A stretch of DNA of 21,771 nucleotides, taken from Chlamydia trachomatis (GTDB taxonomy: Bacteria > Chlamydiota > Chlamydiia > Chlamydiales > 2-12-FULL-49-11). The stretch covers positions 1-21,771 of the forward strand of contig CAMBTZ010000006.1 in assembly GCA_945870925.1 (NCBI GenBank), given 5' to 3'. Positions 7,864-18,000 of the stretch are shown here, piece after piece; position 1 is the first letter of the stretch; every line of letters begins with the position of its first letter. The notes below the pieces were generated by a model that had not been told where the DNA came from, did not search any database, and was given only the letters and a program-made list of their open reading frames with translations. Made by a program: the position numbers and the translations under genes.

Positions 7864-7895
7864 CCTTACCGAAAAGCAAGATAAACGAGGTTTTT

Positions 7896-9134
7896 ATGAA
7901 AAAAAATAGTATGCTGTGGCAAGTGCTCATAGCTATTGTCCTAGCTGTTATCGTTGGAAATCTAACGGGAACAACAGCCGGAATCTTTGGCTACACCTTC
8001 TATAACCTCTTTGATCTTATAGGACATCTATTTTTAAATTCACTTACCTTACTTGTAGTTCCTCTTGTTACCTCAGCAATTATTAGCGGCCTCGGGCAAA
8101 TGAGCGGTGAAAAATCTTTTAAAAGCCTTGGATTAAAGACTTTTGGATTTTATGTTCTTACTATAAGTTTAGCTGTTATTGTAGGAGTCATCTTAGTTAA
8201 TGTCATCCAGCCCGGATCCTTCCATAAAGAACTTACATCAGAACTTACAGCCCCTTCTAGTTTAATACTTAATAGTCAAAAAGACATCTTTACAGATGTG
8301 TTATTTAAATTAATCCCTACTAATATCTTTGAAGCCGCTACACAAATGAACATGCTTGGTATGATCTTTTTTAGCCTTCTTTTTGGATTTGGGATGATGC
8401 ACATAGAAAAATCAGCCCACGCTACACTCCTTAGTTTTTGGAAAGGACTCTTTGCTACTTTAATGAGAATGACCCATTTCGTAATGAAAGCAATGCCCTT
8501 GGGCGTTTTTTGCTTAATGGCAAAAGTCGTTGCTTCTCAAGGGATTGAATCCATCAGCAATCTTGCCTATTTTTTCTTTACAGTATTTGGCGGACTACTC
8601 TTTTTTTGTATAATTGTTTTACCCCTCCTCCTCAAATTCTTTGGAATCAATCCTCTTACACACTTAAAAGCAGTAACACCGGCACTTTTTACAGCCTTTT
8701 CTACAAGCTCTTCTGCTGCAACGCTCCCTGTTACTATGGAGTGTGTTGAGAAAAACGCCGGCGTATCGAATAGAATTTGTAGTTTTGTAATTCCTCTTGG
8801 CACTTCAATGAATATGGCTGGGTCCGCCCTTTATGAATGCGTAGCCATATTATTTATTGCTCAGGCTTATGGAATTGAACTAAGCATTGGTCATCAAATT
8901 CTTATTGCAGTCCTCTCTTTAATCACATCAATGGGCGTTGCAGGAATTCCTTCCGGAAGTCTTGTTGCAATCATTATTATCCTGAATTCCCTCGGTCTTC
9001 CAGCAGAAGGAATTGCCCTTATCCTCCCAATTGACAGACTTCTTGACATGTGTAGAACAACAACCAATGTTCTTAGCGACACTACATGCGCAGTCCTGGT
9101 AGCAAAATCAGAAGGAGAACGGATACTTGTCTAA
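7896..9134 (+). CDS. gltP: Dicarboxylate/amino acid:cation symporter (GltP/GltT family)
   Basis: This inner-membrane symporter takes up glutamate, aspartate or C4-dicarboxylates with protons or sodium. The 412-residue protein has the family hallmarks: the hairpin-1 serine motif SSSAATLP (271-278), the NMxG segment of helix 7 (306-309), the hairpin-2 segment GVAGIPSGSL, and the helix-8 motif DMCRTTTNVLSD (384-395). By alignment with archaeal GltPh, Asp384, Arg387 and Asn391 match Asp394, Arg397 and Asn401; the Arg favours an acidic substrate. One change stands out: NMAG replaces NMDG, so the Asp of a sodium site (Asp312 in GltPh) is Ala308, as in SstT-type transporters. Cation coupling may therefore differ. 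A GAGG five bases before the ATG supports the start. The gene converges on the MATE gene, with 5 bases between the stops. Confidence 0.93.
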   Translation: MKKNSMLWQVLIAIVLAVIVGNLTGTTAGIFGYTFYNLFDLIGHLFLNSLTLLVVPLVTSAIISGLGQMSGEKSFKSLGLKTFGFYVLTISLAVIVGVILVNVIQPGSFHKELTSELTAPSSLILNSQKDIFTDVLFKLIPTNIFEAATQMNMLGMIFFSLLFGFGMMHIEKSAHATLLSFWKGLFATLMRMTHFVMKAMPLGVFCLMAKVVASQGIESISNLAYFFFTVFGGLLFFCIIVLPLLLKFFGINPLTHLKAVTPALFTAFSTSSSAATLPVTMECVEKNAGVSNRICSFVIPLGTSMNMAGSALYECVAILFIAQAYGIELSIGHQILIAVLSLITSMGVAGIPSGSLVAIIIILNSLGLPAEGIALILPIDRLLDMCRTTTNVLSDTTCAVLVAKSEGERILV

Positions 9135-9139
9135 TCCTA

Positions 9140-10504
9140 TTAGCATGATTTAAGCCAGCGACCAGAGTAGTAGCGCCAAAAATAGCTAGTAAAGCTTAAA
9201 AGGCTCATAAAGGTGATAATACTCCAAGCGACATCAGCACCTTGTTGTTTAATCCCAATAAGGACAAACGTAGGAAGTACATAAGCAAGCCATTGAACAA
9301 TAAGGCTTACAAAAAGAACAAACCGGGTATCGCCTGAAGCTGTTAAAAAACCCATTAATATCCAAGCCCAACCATCTAAGAGAAAATATAGCCCCATAAA
9401 AATAAGTGCGGTAAGAAAAGTAGCTACAAATTGAGGGGTAATTAAAACTTCTTTATGTGTGGCATGAATGAAAAGATTTAAAACATCATCTGAGAAGAAC
9501 CAGATAAGCGATGTTAATATGACAAAATAGAAAAAATGGAGAGTAAAAGCTGATTTTAGTACTTTGGCAATAGGTTCCCTTTTTTCAGCACCTAGTAAAT
9601 TAGAGACAATAGCTGCAGCTCCCTTTGACTGAGCATCAATGACAAATGAGATCAAAATATAGAGACTCTGAACAATTGCAACAACTGTCATCTGAGCAAA
9701 ACCAACTGAGATAACAATTCGAAAAAACAGAAAATGAGCAATCGTTTCAACACAGTGGCCAAGTCCAAGTGGCACTCCAATTTTTAGCCCCCTAAACAAG
9801 TATTTCCTATTTAGATTAAACTTTGATGTTTGATAGATAAGTCTATTTTTAGGATGCAAGAAAAGCCACATCAAAAAACCCACTTGAGCTACTTGCGAAA
9901 TTCCGGTTGCAGCAGCAGCGCCAATTACTCCAAATGCTGGGATAAATCCAATACCAAAAATCAACACAAAATCGAGCAAAATATTTAAAACATTCCCAAG
10001 TATTGCTGTCCAAGTAACTACCTGTACATGTCCAATCCCAATAAAAAAACCAGCTATCGCTATCATAATGCATTGAATGGGAGCAAATACCATCAAAGTT
10101 GAAAAAAAACCTGTCTCATTGACTTCATTACCAGTACCTCCAAAAAGAATATGGGGCAAAAAAAAGGCAATTAGCCAAAAAATAGGAGCAAGCATCGCCC
10201 CAAACCAGATCATTTGCCATGCGGCAGATCCAATATCTTTAAAACACCCCCTGCCATGAAGACGCCCCACTAAAACTTCTGATACCGAAACAATTGCAAT
10301 TGGCACCACAAGAAAAACAAGGTATGCCATGCCGGCAGAGGCTGCTGCATTTAAAGCATTCGGATCAAATCTTGCAAGAAACAACCGGTCAACAAACATC
10401 ATCAATGTTGTCGAAATCATACCAAGCATCAATGGCCAAGTGAGGGTCCAAAATTCCCGCTTTGACCCTACCTCAAATTTAGTGAGTTGATACGACTCTC
10501 CCAT
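9140..10504 (-). CDS. MATE-family efflux transporter
   Basis: The 454-residue protein has the twelve-helix, two-lobe arrangement of the multidrug and toxic compound extrusion family. The first lobe opens with EFWTLTWPLMLGMISTTLMM and FVDRLFLARFDPNALNAAAS, a typical MATE helix 1-2 pattern. GTGNEV, IGIGHVQVVTWTAILGNVLN and FDFVLIFGIG-like segments follow, and a second lobe with AQSKGAAAIVSNLLGAEKR repeats the pattern. Members export cationic drugs or metabolites with sodium or proton antiport; no specific substrate can be assigned. The gene starts 31 bases after the proline iminopeptidase stop on the same strand and is probably read from the same transcript. No strong Shine-Dalgarno sequence is seen. 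It converges on the symporter gene. Confidence 0.9.
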   Translation of the reverse strand: MGESYQLTKFEVGSKREFWTLTWPLMLGMISTTLMMFVDRLFLARFDPNALNAAASAGMAYLVFLVVPIAIVSVSEVLVGRLHGRGCFKDIGSAAWQMIWFGAMLAPIFWLIAFFLPHILFGGTGNEVNETGFFSTLMVFAPIQCIMIAIAGFFIGIGHVQVVTWTAILGNVLNILLDFVLIFGIGFIPAFGVIGAAAATGISQVAQVGFLMWLFLHPKNRLIYQTSKFNLNRKYLFRGLKIGVPLGLGHCVETIAHFLFFRIVISVGFAQMTVVAIVQSLYILISFVIDAQSKGAAAIVSNLLGAEKREPIAKVLKSAFTLHFFYFVILTSLIWFFSDDVLNLFIHATHKEVLITPQFVATFLTALIFMGLYFLLDGWAWILMGFLTASGDTRFVLFVSLIVQWLAYVLPTFVLIGIKQQGADVAWSIITFMSLLSFTSYFWRYYSGRWLKSC

Positions 10505-10535
10505 ACAAATCTGACCATACCAATAGACTTATTTA

Positions 10536-11471
10536 TTATAAATTGGAGAATTCGTCTGAGGCGCGGATGAGAGCATCGAGAATGCCTGGTTCACTTGCTG
10601 AATGACCTGCGTTTGGGATGATTTCAAGTTTAGCTTTCGGGATTGCTTTTGAAAGCTCCCAGGCATTTTTTACAGGGCAAATGATATCATAGCGACCATG
10701 GATAATGACTGTGGGGACATTAATAATATGATGGGCCTCTTCGATAAGCCAATTATCTGTTTTAAAAAAGGCTTTATTCTTAAAATAGTGGCATTCGATT
10801 CTGGCAACTGCGTCAGCGTGGATATCTTCGGTAAAATAATTGATAAATTCTGGATCAACTTCAAGCCTAATAGCGATCCCCTCCCATCTAGACCAAGCAT
10901 ATGCGGCAGCTTTTCTATCTTTTGACATTAATCTTTTGTAATAAGCTTCGATCATATTTTCCCGTTCTTCAGGAGGAATGAGCGCTACAAATCTTTCCCA
11001 TTCTTCCGGAAATAGAAAATTTGCTCCTGATTTAAAAAACCAGTTAAGCTCTTCCTCTCTACAAAGAAATATTCCCCTTAAAATCAATCCTTTTACTCTA
11101 TCAGGATAACTTTCAGCGTATGCTAGAGCAAGAGTACTTCCCCAAGATCCACCGAACACAACCCATTTATCTATATTTAGATTCTCTCTAAGACTCTCAA
11201 TATCACTTACTAAATCCCATGTCGTGTTCTTATCGAGAGTTGCATGAGGACGACTTTTACCACATCCCCTTTGATCCATCAAAATAATTCGATACTTTTC
11301 CGGATTAAAAAATCGTCTATGCCTTGGATCTGTTCCCGATCCAGGCCCCCCATGTAAAAAAATAACCGGTTTACCTTCTAGATTTCCACTCTCTTCAAAA
11401 TAGATTTCATGACCATCTACTTCAAGATAACCAATTCGCTTCGGTTCAATTTCCGGATATAAAATTTTCAC
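10536..11471 (-). CDS. pip: Proline iminopeptidase (S33 alpha/beta hydrolase)
   Basis: This cytoplasmic serine peptidase removes N-terminal proline from peptides. The 311-residue length is normal. The N-terminus (LYPEIEP, then GYLEVDGHEIYFEESGN) matches the conserved start of the family and fixes the start at a GTG. HGGPGSG (40-46) forms the oxyanion hole, MDQRGCGKSRPH is the family strand-turn, GGSWGSTLAL contains nucleophile Ser109, HGRYD gives Asp262 and NAGHS gives His290, so the full triad is present. WSRWEG in the cap domain is typical of the peptidase. The gene is probably the first of a two-gene unit with the MATE exporter. It supports use of host-derived peptides, which is an inference from context. 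Confidence 0.94.
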   Translation of the reverse strand: MKILYPEIEPKRIGYLEVDGHEIYFEESGNLEGKPVIFLHGGPGSGTDPRHRRFFNPEKYRIILMDQRGCGKSRPHATLDKNTTWDLVSDIESLRENLNIDKWVVFGGSWGSTLALAYAESYPDRVKGLILRGIFLCREEELNWFFKSGANFLFPEEWERFVALIPPEERENMIEAYYKRLMSKDRKAAAYAWSRWEGIAIRLEVDPEFINYFTEDIHADAVARIECHYFKNKAFFKTDNWLIEEAHHIINVPTVIIHGRYDIICPVKNAWELSKAIPKAKLEIIPNAGHSASEPGILDALIRASDEFSNL

Positions 11472-11477
11472 TTCACA

Positions 11478-11506
11478 AGTCTAAAAGATATATACAATTT
11501 TTTCAA
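11478..11506 (-). promoter_or_regulatory. Candidate promoter of proline iminopeptidase
   Basis: On the minus strand TTGAAA (11501-11506, 5 of 6 to consensus) and TAGACT (11478-11483, 4 of 6) are 17 bases apart. Transcription would begin near the GTG start, leaving almost no leader, which fits the lack of a clear ribosome-binding site but lowers confidence. Confidence 0.3.
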
Positions 11507-11531
11507 GCTTCCATTAATTTATCGACTTTAT

Positions 11532-11565
11532 TATACTTTTCCATTAACCATTAATAATAAAAGGA
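11532..11565 (+). promoter_or_regulatory. -10 box and ribosome-binding site of the small basic protein gene
   Basis: TATACT at 11532-11537 and AAGGA at 11561-11565 precede the ATG at 11571 by suitable distances. The heptamer CCATTAA occurs three times nearby (from 11511, 11541 and 11548), with two copies in tandem; no good -35 is seen. Confidence 0.4.
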
Positions 11566-11570
11566 TAAAC

Positions 11571-11939
11571 ATGGAATCTATAACAACAAAAAGGCGTGAT
11601 GATTTACTGAACCTCTCAAAAATTCCCACCAAAAAAAAACGAAGACGTACATCTGAGAAACCCTCCATTCCTTCTATAGCTTCAAATATACTGCTCAGAA
11701 TTTCTCCATCAGATACAACACCAGATTCTACCCTTCCTTCTAGCAGCCCCACATCAATTGTTGAACTCTCCACAAGAACTTCCCTTCCTTCAAAATTAGA
11801 AAAAGAAAGTAACAAACCAGGGCTAGCATATAAAAAATATATTAAAGATTTTGGACCCTCTATTGAACGATTTCAATATGCGCTAGGTATTCATCCGGAT
11901 CCAAAATACAGACCCATTGTTGCACACCCCTCCTTCTAA
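11571..11939 (+). CDS. Small basic, low-complexity protein of unknown function
   Basis: I do not recognise this 122-residue protein. It has a strong ribosome-binding site (AAGGA five bases before the ATG), which supports it being a real gene. The N-terminal third is basic and contains KKKRRR at residues 22-27, which would fit a monopartite nuclear localisation signal if the protein were delivered to a eukaryotic host. Residues 30-75 are rich in Ser, Thr and Pro and look disordered. The C-terminal third (LAYKKYIKDFGPSIERFQYALGI) may form a short amphipathic helix. There is no signal peptide or membrane segment. It lies alone between divergent pip and the convergent giant gene. A secreted effector is one reading; a DNA- or RNA-binding protein or a spurious frame are others. 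Confidence 0.5.
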   Translation: MESITTKRRDDLLNLSKIPTKKKRRRTSEKPSIPSIASNILLRISPSDTTPDSTLPSSSPTSIVELSTRTSLPSKLEKESNKPGLAYKKYIKDFGPSIERFQYALGIHPDPKYRPIVAHPSF

Positions 11940-12007
11940 ATAGTCATTTGACTTCAAATTTCAATCTGCGACTTATATAGAAAGCTTCTTAGGTTTTAGG
12001 ACAGCTT

Positions 12008-15000
12008 CTAAGACCTTATCATTCCGTTCTTAACAAGAATACTTCTTAATTCAGGATCCCTAACTGCAGAGCAACGTTGAGTCGACAAATTTTGTATCAA
12101 AATAGAATTTTTATATTTTAGAATTTGAGTATCAGTCGCGTAATCATAGTACCAAATATTGCCACTAGCTGCAGTCCTAAGCATTAATGGTGTAATATCA
12201 GGCAGATAAGGTATTAATTGTGCATGCCTCTCTTCTATCGCTTGAATCTGCTCCGAACTTAAGTGTTTTACCTGATCGTCTTTTAAATGCATGCATTGAT
12301 CCAAAGTTAACCTATGCACAAAATCAGGGCTATCACCTAGTCTTTGTATAGTAATTTTAATTTGCTCATCATTCATATGATTAATAATCCAGTCTTCTCC
12401 TTGTTGAATCCTCTTAAAAACAGACCCAAGCTGCTTAATTTGAAGATCTTTTATCAATTTAGCATATCTTTTATCAATCTTGCTAATCTGTTCTTTACTC
12501 AAGTACTTTATCTGATCTTCTTCTAAATACATACATTCATTAAGATATAATCGCTCCACCAAATCAGACTTCGTTCCTACATAGGGAATAATATAAGCCA
12601 ATTGAGCCTGAGTCATCCCACCAAGCTGATAAAGCTCTTCCTCCTCAATTATTTTTTGAAGTATCCGCAAATCAGGTTGATGAATGATAGCAGGTTCTTT
12701 AGCAAGTTTAACTAAAACAGGATTAGTTAAAAAATTTTTTTGATTCTCCGTAAGGCAGTAAAATTGACCAATAGATATACTGTTAATAGCTACTGGATTT
12801 TTAAGTGACTGAATTGCTAATCTTGACCTAAGAAATCGTGCGTTTTCAGGAGCTCTTATATCTAATTTTTTAGCTGCATTTTCTCCAAATTTTTCAATCA
12901 CTGATGGGGCATCTATTAAAGATCCTATTTGATCTTCAGTTAGATATTCCAATTGATCCGGACTTAATCCACATAACAACTCAACTCTTATAATTGCTTG
13001 TATTTTAGAAACATCTTTAAGCAACCTTACCTGATTTGGATGGATATGATTCACTTGCTCAAAAACAATGTGTTCAAAAAGCGACTCTGGGAGTCTTGCT
13101 ATTTGCTCATGTGTTATTAAATATTGGACATTTTTAGGGGGCAGCAAATATACATCATCAGGATCAATCCTGCTAACATCGTCCGGAGATAGTGATCGAA
13201 TCATCTCTCCGCGCGCACTTCGTTCTTCAACAAAAAAGCTAGTATTAGGAAGAGCCTTTGCTACTCCACTTGTAAATAAAGGATGCGTTTCTAATAACTT
13301 TTGTTGCGAATGGTTTCTATGAGATAAAACAGCAAACTTAATTAATTTTAACTTTCTATCCCTATTATCACTTAACCAAATCTTTGTTTCATCCGGATGC
13401 TTAATAAGGTAGGATACATTGCCTGCAAGCGCGTTAATTTGTATAAGTAAGCGCTGCTCTATAGGAGAGACCTCAATCTCCTTGTCTATAAGACTTACCC
13501 CACACTTATCTATTAAATAGACCTCTAGGCAATTATGAATAGTTAAATATCCTTTCCAGAAGAGGGCCTCATGCTCAGAAATTAAAAGAATTTTAGTCTT
13601 TAAGTCTCGGCATCGAATCAATAGCACAGCTGTTATTATTTTAGAACATGGATGAAAAAGGGGGAGCTGCTTTACAGTAACTTTTGCAAAATTTTCAGTT
13701 GCTAGAATATCAGGATCCATTAAACCAGAAAAATCTCTGATTGCCCCAATTTTGTCTTTAAATGGTTCTATAAAAAATTGACTCACTGCTTGAATAAATG
13801 GCTGACCTCTTCCTTGCCTAATATCTTGAATAGCACAGTCTGCAAGTTCAGGAGTCGATTCTCTTTGCTTAAATGGCGTACTTGCCTTAATGCTTTGAAT
13901 TTGGAGTAAATCAACCTCACACTCCTCTTCCTGTTCAATCTCCATTGTCAGGCGGACTTCCTGCTGCATCGTTTGTCCAAGTGTAACTACTGCAGTCATT
14001 TGCATGCTCGGTAAAAAAAGAGATTTATCCACCTCCCTTAAAATTGAGGTTGATTTTTCACTAAAAACTCGGCTATCTCCGGACGGATAAATGCTTAAGA
14101 ATTCAGTCTCCCTTCCATCCAATCTGTCTTGAAGCAATTTTCTTGTACTGCTTTCCTCTTGTTCTCTTGCAAACATAGTGATCGGATCATCCACCATATC
14201 ATACATAATAATAGACCTAAAATCTCTAGCACAAGATGCGGCCCTTATAGGATCTCTAAGACTTTCATCTACAAGAACTTTTACCGCTTCACCTCTTGCA
14301 ACCTGATCCACTCTTTGGCAAAAAGAGGGGTACATAACAGATCGTTTCTCATTAGCTAATGCCCTTAAAGAAAGTCCTATAATATCTGGCATAGTTAACC
14401 TTTCATTAATTCCCAATTTATCCAAAGTTCTTTGCGATAAAACTATTTCGACATCTTGAGTTGACGTATATTTTCTAAATCTTCCAATCGATTGAATAAA
14501 TCTTGGATATGATAGAGTATCATCGATTATCATTGCGCCAACTGCATCTGCTGACATCGCAAGATCTGTTCCAGTTGTATGCCGCTCATCCATAAAAACA
14601 AAACAGTTCTCTGGCCTTAGCCCCTTCTCTTTTAAAGCAGACTCAGTCATCCCATTTAAATAAATTACTTGGTCGCTTCCCAAAGGCAGATAAGCAAGTA
14701 GATCAGGCAAGGCCGATTTATCTTCTCTTCCCGCCTCTCTTACCCCACCTTCCGGTTTTAAAATCTTTAATTCCCTAGAAAGATGAGGCCTTGCAAAAAA
14801 TAAAACTCCTGTATATTTTCTAGGATTATTTAAGCGTAAACACTCTCTAATTTGACAAGCAGCATCATAATTACCTACATCTTTTAAAACTCCACTTGGA
14901 TCTAAAATAGCACTTACTGGCTTTTCTTTTTCAAAAAGTGCAATGATGACTCTTTGCAAATCAAGTTTATCCATAATATGAATATGCGAATCCTCGAGAG

Positions 15001-18000
15001 TTGACCTGCTCAGCAAAGTAGCTGCATCTTCGCCCATGCCACCCAAATCGGAAATATAATGCTCATCAATATCTGAAAAAACTGTTTCTATATTCCAAGG
15101 TGATGCCGAAAAGGCTCTTGTTGAAGCAGCCATATTCATAAGTGCATGAGGTCCACTTGATAACCTATGTGTATGATACAATATAACTTCTTCCATCATT
15201 AATTCTTCAAGATCTAAAATATTTTGAAAAACACCTCTTGCTTTTTCACTATTAATTTTCTCTAATGCATAATCTAGTTTCTTAGGTACCCTAATATCAC
15301 TTAAACACACACCTGTAATCTCAAGAAATTTTATAGCTTCAGGAGTATTATTGATGGGACATTTCAACATTCCAGCTCTTTTGATGGCTTTTTCTTTCAT
15401 TATAAATGCAAATGTTTGTATCTGCTCTTTAGTTAGATCCGTTTGAAGCGCTGTCTGCATATGGTAACATGCTGATTCAATATGATAACCAAATTCATTG
15501 TCCTCAGCAGGCGTATCTACACCTTGATAGGGAATAACCTTAAAAGAAGCAGGATCTGTCGTTCTACCATAATCCCTTCCACAACTTTTAGTTAATACAA
15601 CAGGCAAAACATCTGTTAGAATGTGCTTAGCAAGGGCTAGCAGTTCGCTTTTTTTCGGGTCGCTTAACACAAGTTTATCAAAATCGCTCATAAACCCATG
15701 CTGAGCTGGGGTAAGAGGTTTTTTAAATTCACCACGCAAAAATTGAGAAAATTCAGGTTCCTTTAAAGTGATTTCATTAAAAAACAAGACAAGACTAGCA
15801 GCTATTTCCTTCATAACCCTATCTTTAAATAGATGAGGGGGCATTTCACTTTGGCAATTAGCAATTAAGTGAATGACTGAATCTTTCGAAAGAAGTAGCT
15901 CGTATATCTTTTTAATCACAAACCCTTTTTCAGCACTTAAGTTTAAAACAGATCCACTAGGAAGATTAACCTCTTTATGTGTATCTATCACAAGATCGAT
16001 TTCATCAAAAATTGCATGCCCTTGAGATTTAATGATAGATAACAACTTGCCAAGAGTTTTAACTAAATAGATCTCATCTTTAGAACTTTTATCACTTAAA
16101 TGCTGCAGCCTTGCTAGAAACTCCAATTCCAAAAGCTGCAAACTCTCTGGGCAAGCAATTATTGGGTATCCAAGTTCTATCGCATCCTTAAATTCCTTAG
16201 CAAAAATTTGGAGCTTTTTGGGGGTGATCGTTTCACGGTCAAAATCAAAAACAAACAATTTTTTATTAAATGTCTTTGCAAGTGTTGCTCTCAAAGATTT
16301 ACTACACATAGCTAGTTGAGCTTTGGGAGTAACAAAAAGGCCAAACCCCCTCTCTCCTTCTTTTGTCTCTTTATTGGCAGCAAGCATTGAAAGAATTGTA
16401 GCAAATACCGACGTCTTCCCTTTTCCTGTTCGAAATTGAACAACCACTGTTTGATATGCAGCTTGATCTCCCTCAAGCATTCGCCTAATTAAACTAACCT
16501 GTTCAAGTGACAATCTAATATTCATTCCATGTTCAAACACGATTAAATAAGACTCTTTCAGAGGATCATAAGCTCTTGCGCTAGATAAACTATTATACAA
16601 CCTTACTCTATTACCTTCAGAATCATCTTCTTTGCACGCTTGATAGAATTCCCCGATTCGAATCAAATGCTCTTCTTCTGTCTTTAATACTAAATAATTT
16701 GTTATTTCACGCATTAGAATCTCAATCTCGCCTGTTGTTAAAAGCGGATTTGCTTCTAAAAATAGCTCGCTCGATCCTCTAAAAAAAAGATAAATCGCAT
16801 CACCCATGCTAAAGACCTTTTCAACACCTAACCCTCGTTTTAATAGCTTTTCTGATACATCAGGTCCGCTTACTTCATTTAATAGTTCACAAATTGCAGA
16901 CTCCTTTAAAGAAGCTATCTCTCTTAAACGAATTATCTCACTAGATGCCCTTTCCATCTCTCTATCTGTATCAAAAGATACCAAAACCTCACTTCTCTGG
17001 CTTAGTCTTCGTTTTCCTTCCTCAAGATCCCTAACAAAAAGTTCATACTCTCTATCTACTCCTTTTCTCTCATCTTCAAAACACGAAGGGTGAGGGAAAC
17101 TCTCTATAGCCCTTTGTTCAGGAAGCATTCTTTGGGTAAAAGAAGCTACAAGCCTTTCTCGATAAACACATTCAATAGGAACATCTATTGATGTTGGTAA
17201 TTTCAATGAAGGTGGTTTGTATTTTGAAAAAAAATGGCGCCTAGTAGCATCTATAGTAAGACTACCTTCATCTCTTATAAGTGGAGTAAGTGTTTGAACT
17301 TTATTAACAAGTTTTATAGCAACATCTTTACACAAATTGACTAGACACTCTTTGATCAACTTTTTACGATCAACTAACTTAATATCAAACACATCAGCTG
17401 ATTCATCTTCCATCCCTTTTAAATACGGAAGGTGATCCATAAATCTTTGATAAATTATCATATCAATCAGAACTTTAGTTCCTTGCAAAATGCTTAATTT
17501 AACATGATGCATAGCCTTTAATAAAAGAATAAATTGGATCCGCTCCATTCGGTCATAGGAACCAGGACTACTATTTAAATATATTAACTTGAGTTGTGTG
17601 TCTAGGTAAAAATCAAGATGGTCAAGTTGCTCTTTAGTAGTTGCTGATATAATGTAATCTACTAACTTCATGCGAGATTCAGTTAGAATTGTATTTGAAG
17701 GATCTAATAATGCAGACGGAATGAGAGGAAATCCTCTTTCTACAGTTATTCCAGCACTTCTCTTCATAGGTTTTATAATAATATTGCTGCAATCAATATC
17801 ACTTAACAGCTCACTTTTTATAGATAGCGTTGCATCTTTAACTACGCGTCTGTATTTTGCATCAGGATCTCTAATCTCCTCCAGTCTAAAGCTCAAATCA
17901 AAGTCAATTGCAAGCTGCTCTTCAACTGCTGGTGGTATTCGTTGAGCCTTTGGCAGTCGAGAAAAATTCCGAAGATACCAAAGGTAAATACCTTTCATCC

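Noticed and set aside
9130..9145. CTAAT/ATTAG inverted repeat at the symporter/MATE junction
   Set aside because: Only five base pairs, partly made of the two stop codons, with no T-run.
11531..11815. A 94-codon minus-strand frame with a hydrophobic C-terminus
   Set aside because: It lies antisense to the small basic protein gene, which has a good ribosome-binding site; the apparent hydrophobicity mirrors the Lys-rich codons on the other strand.
11940..12007. Possible bidirectional terminator between the small basic gene and the giant gene
   Set aside because: A 6-base TCTTAG/CTAAGA pairing has a 15-base loop and no T-run on either side, too weak to call.
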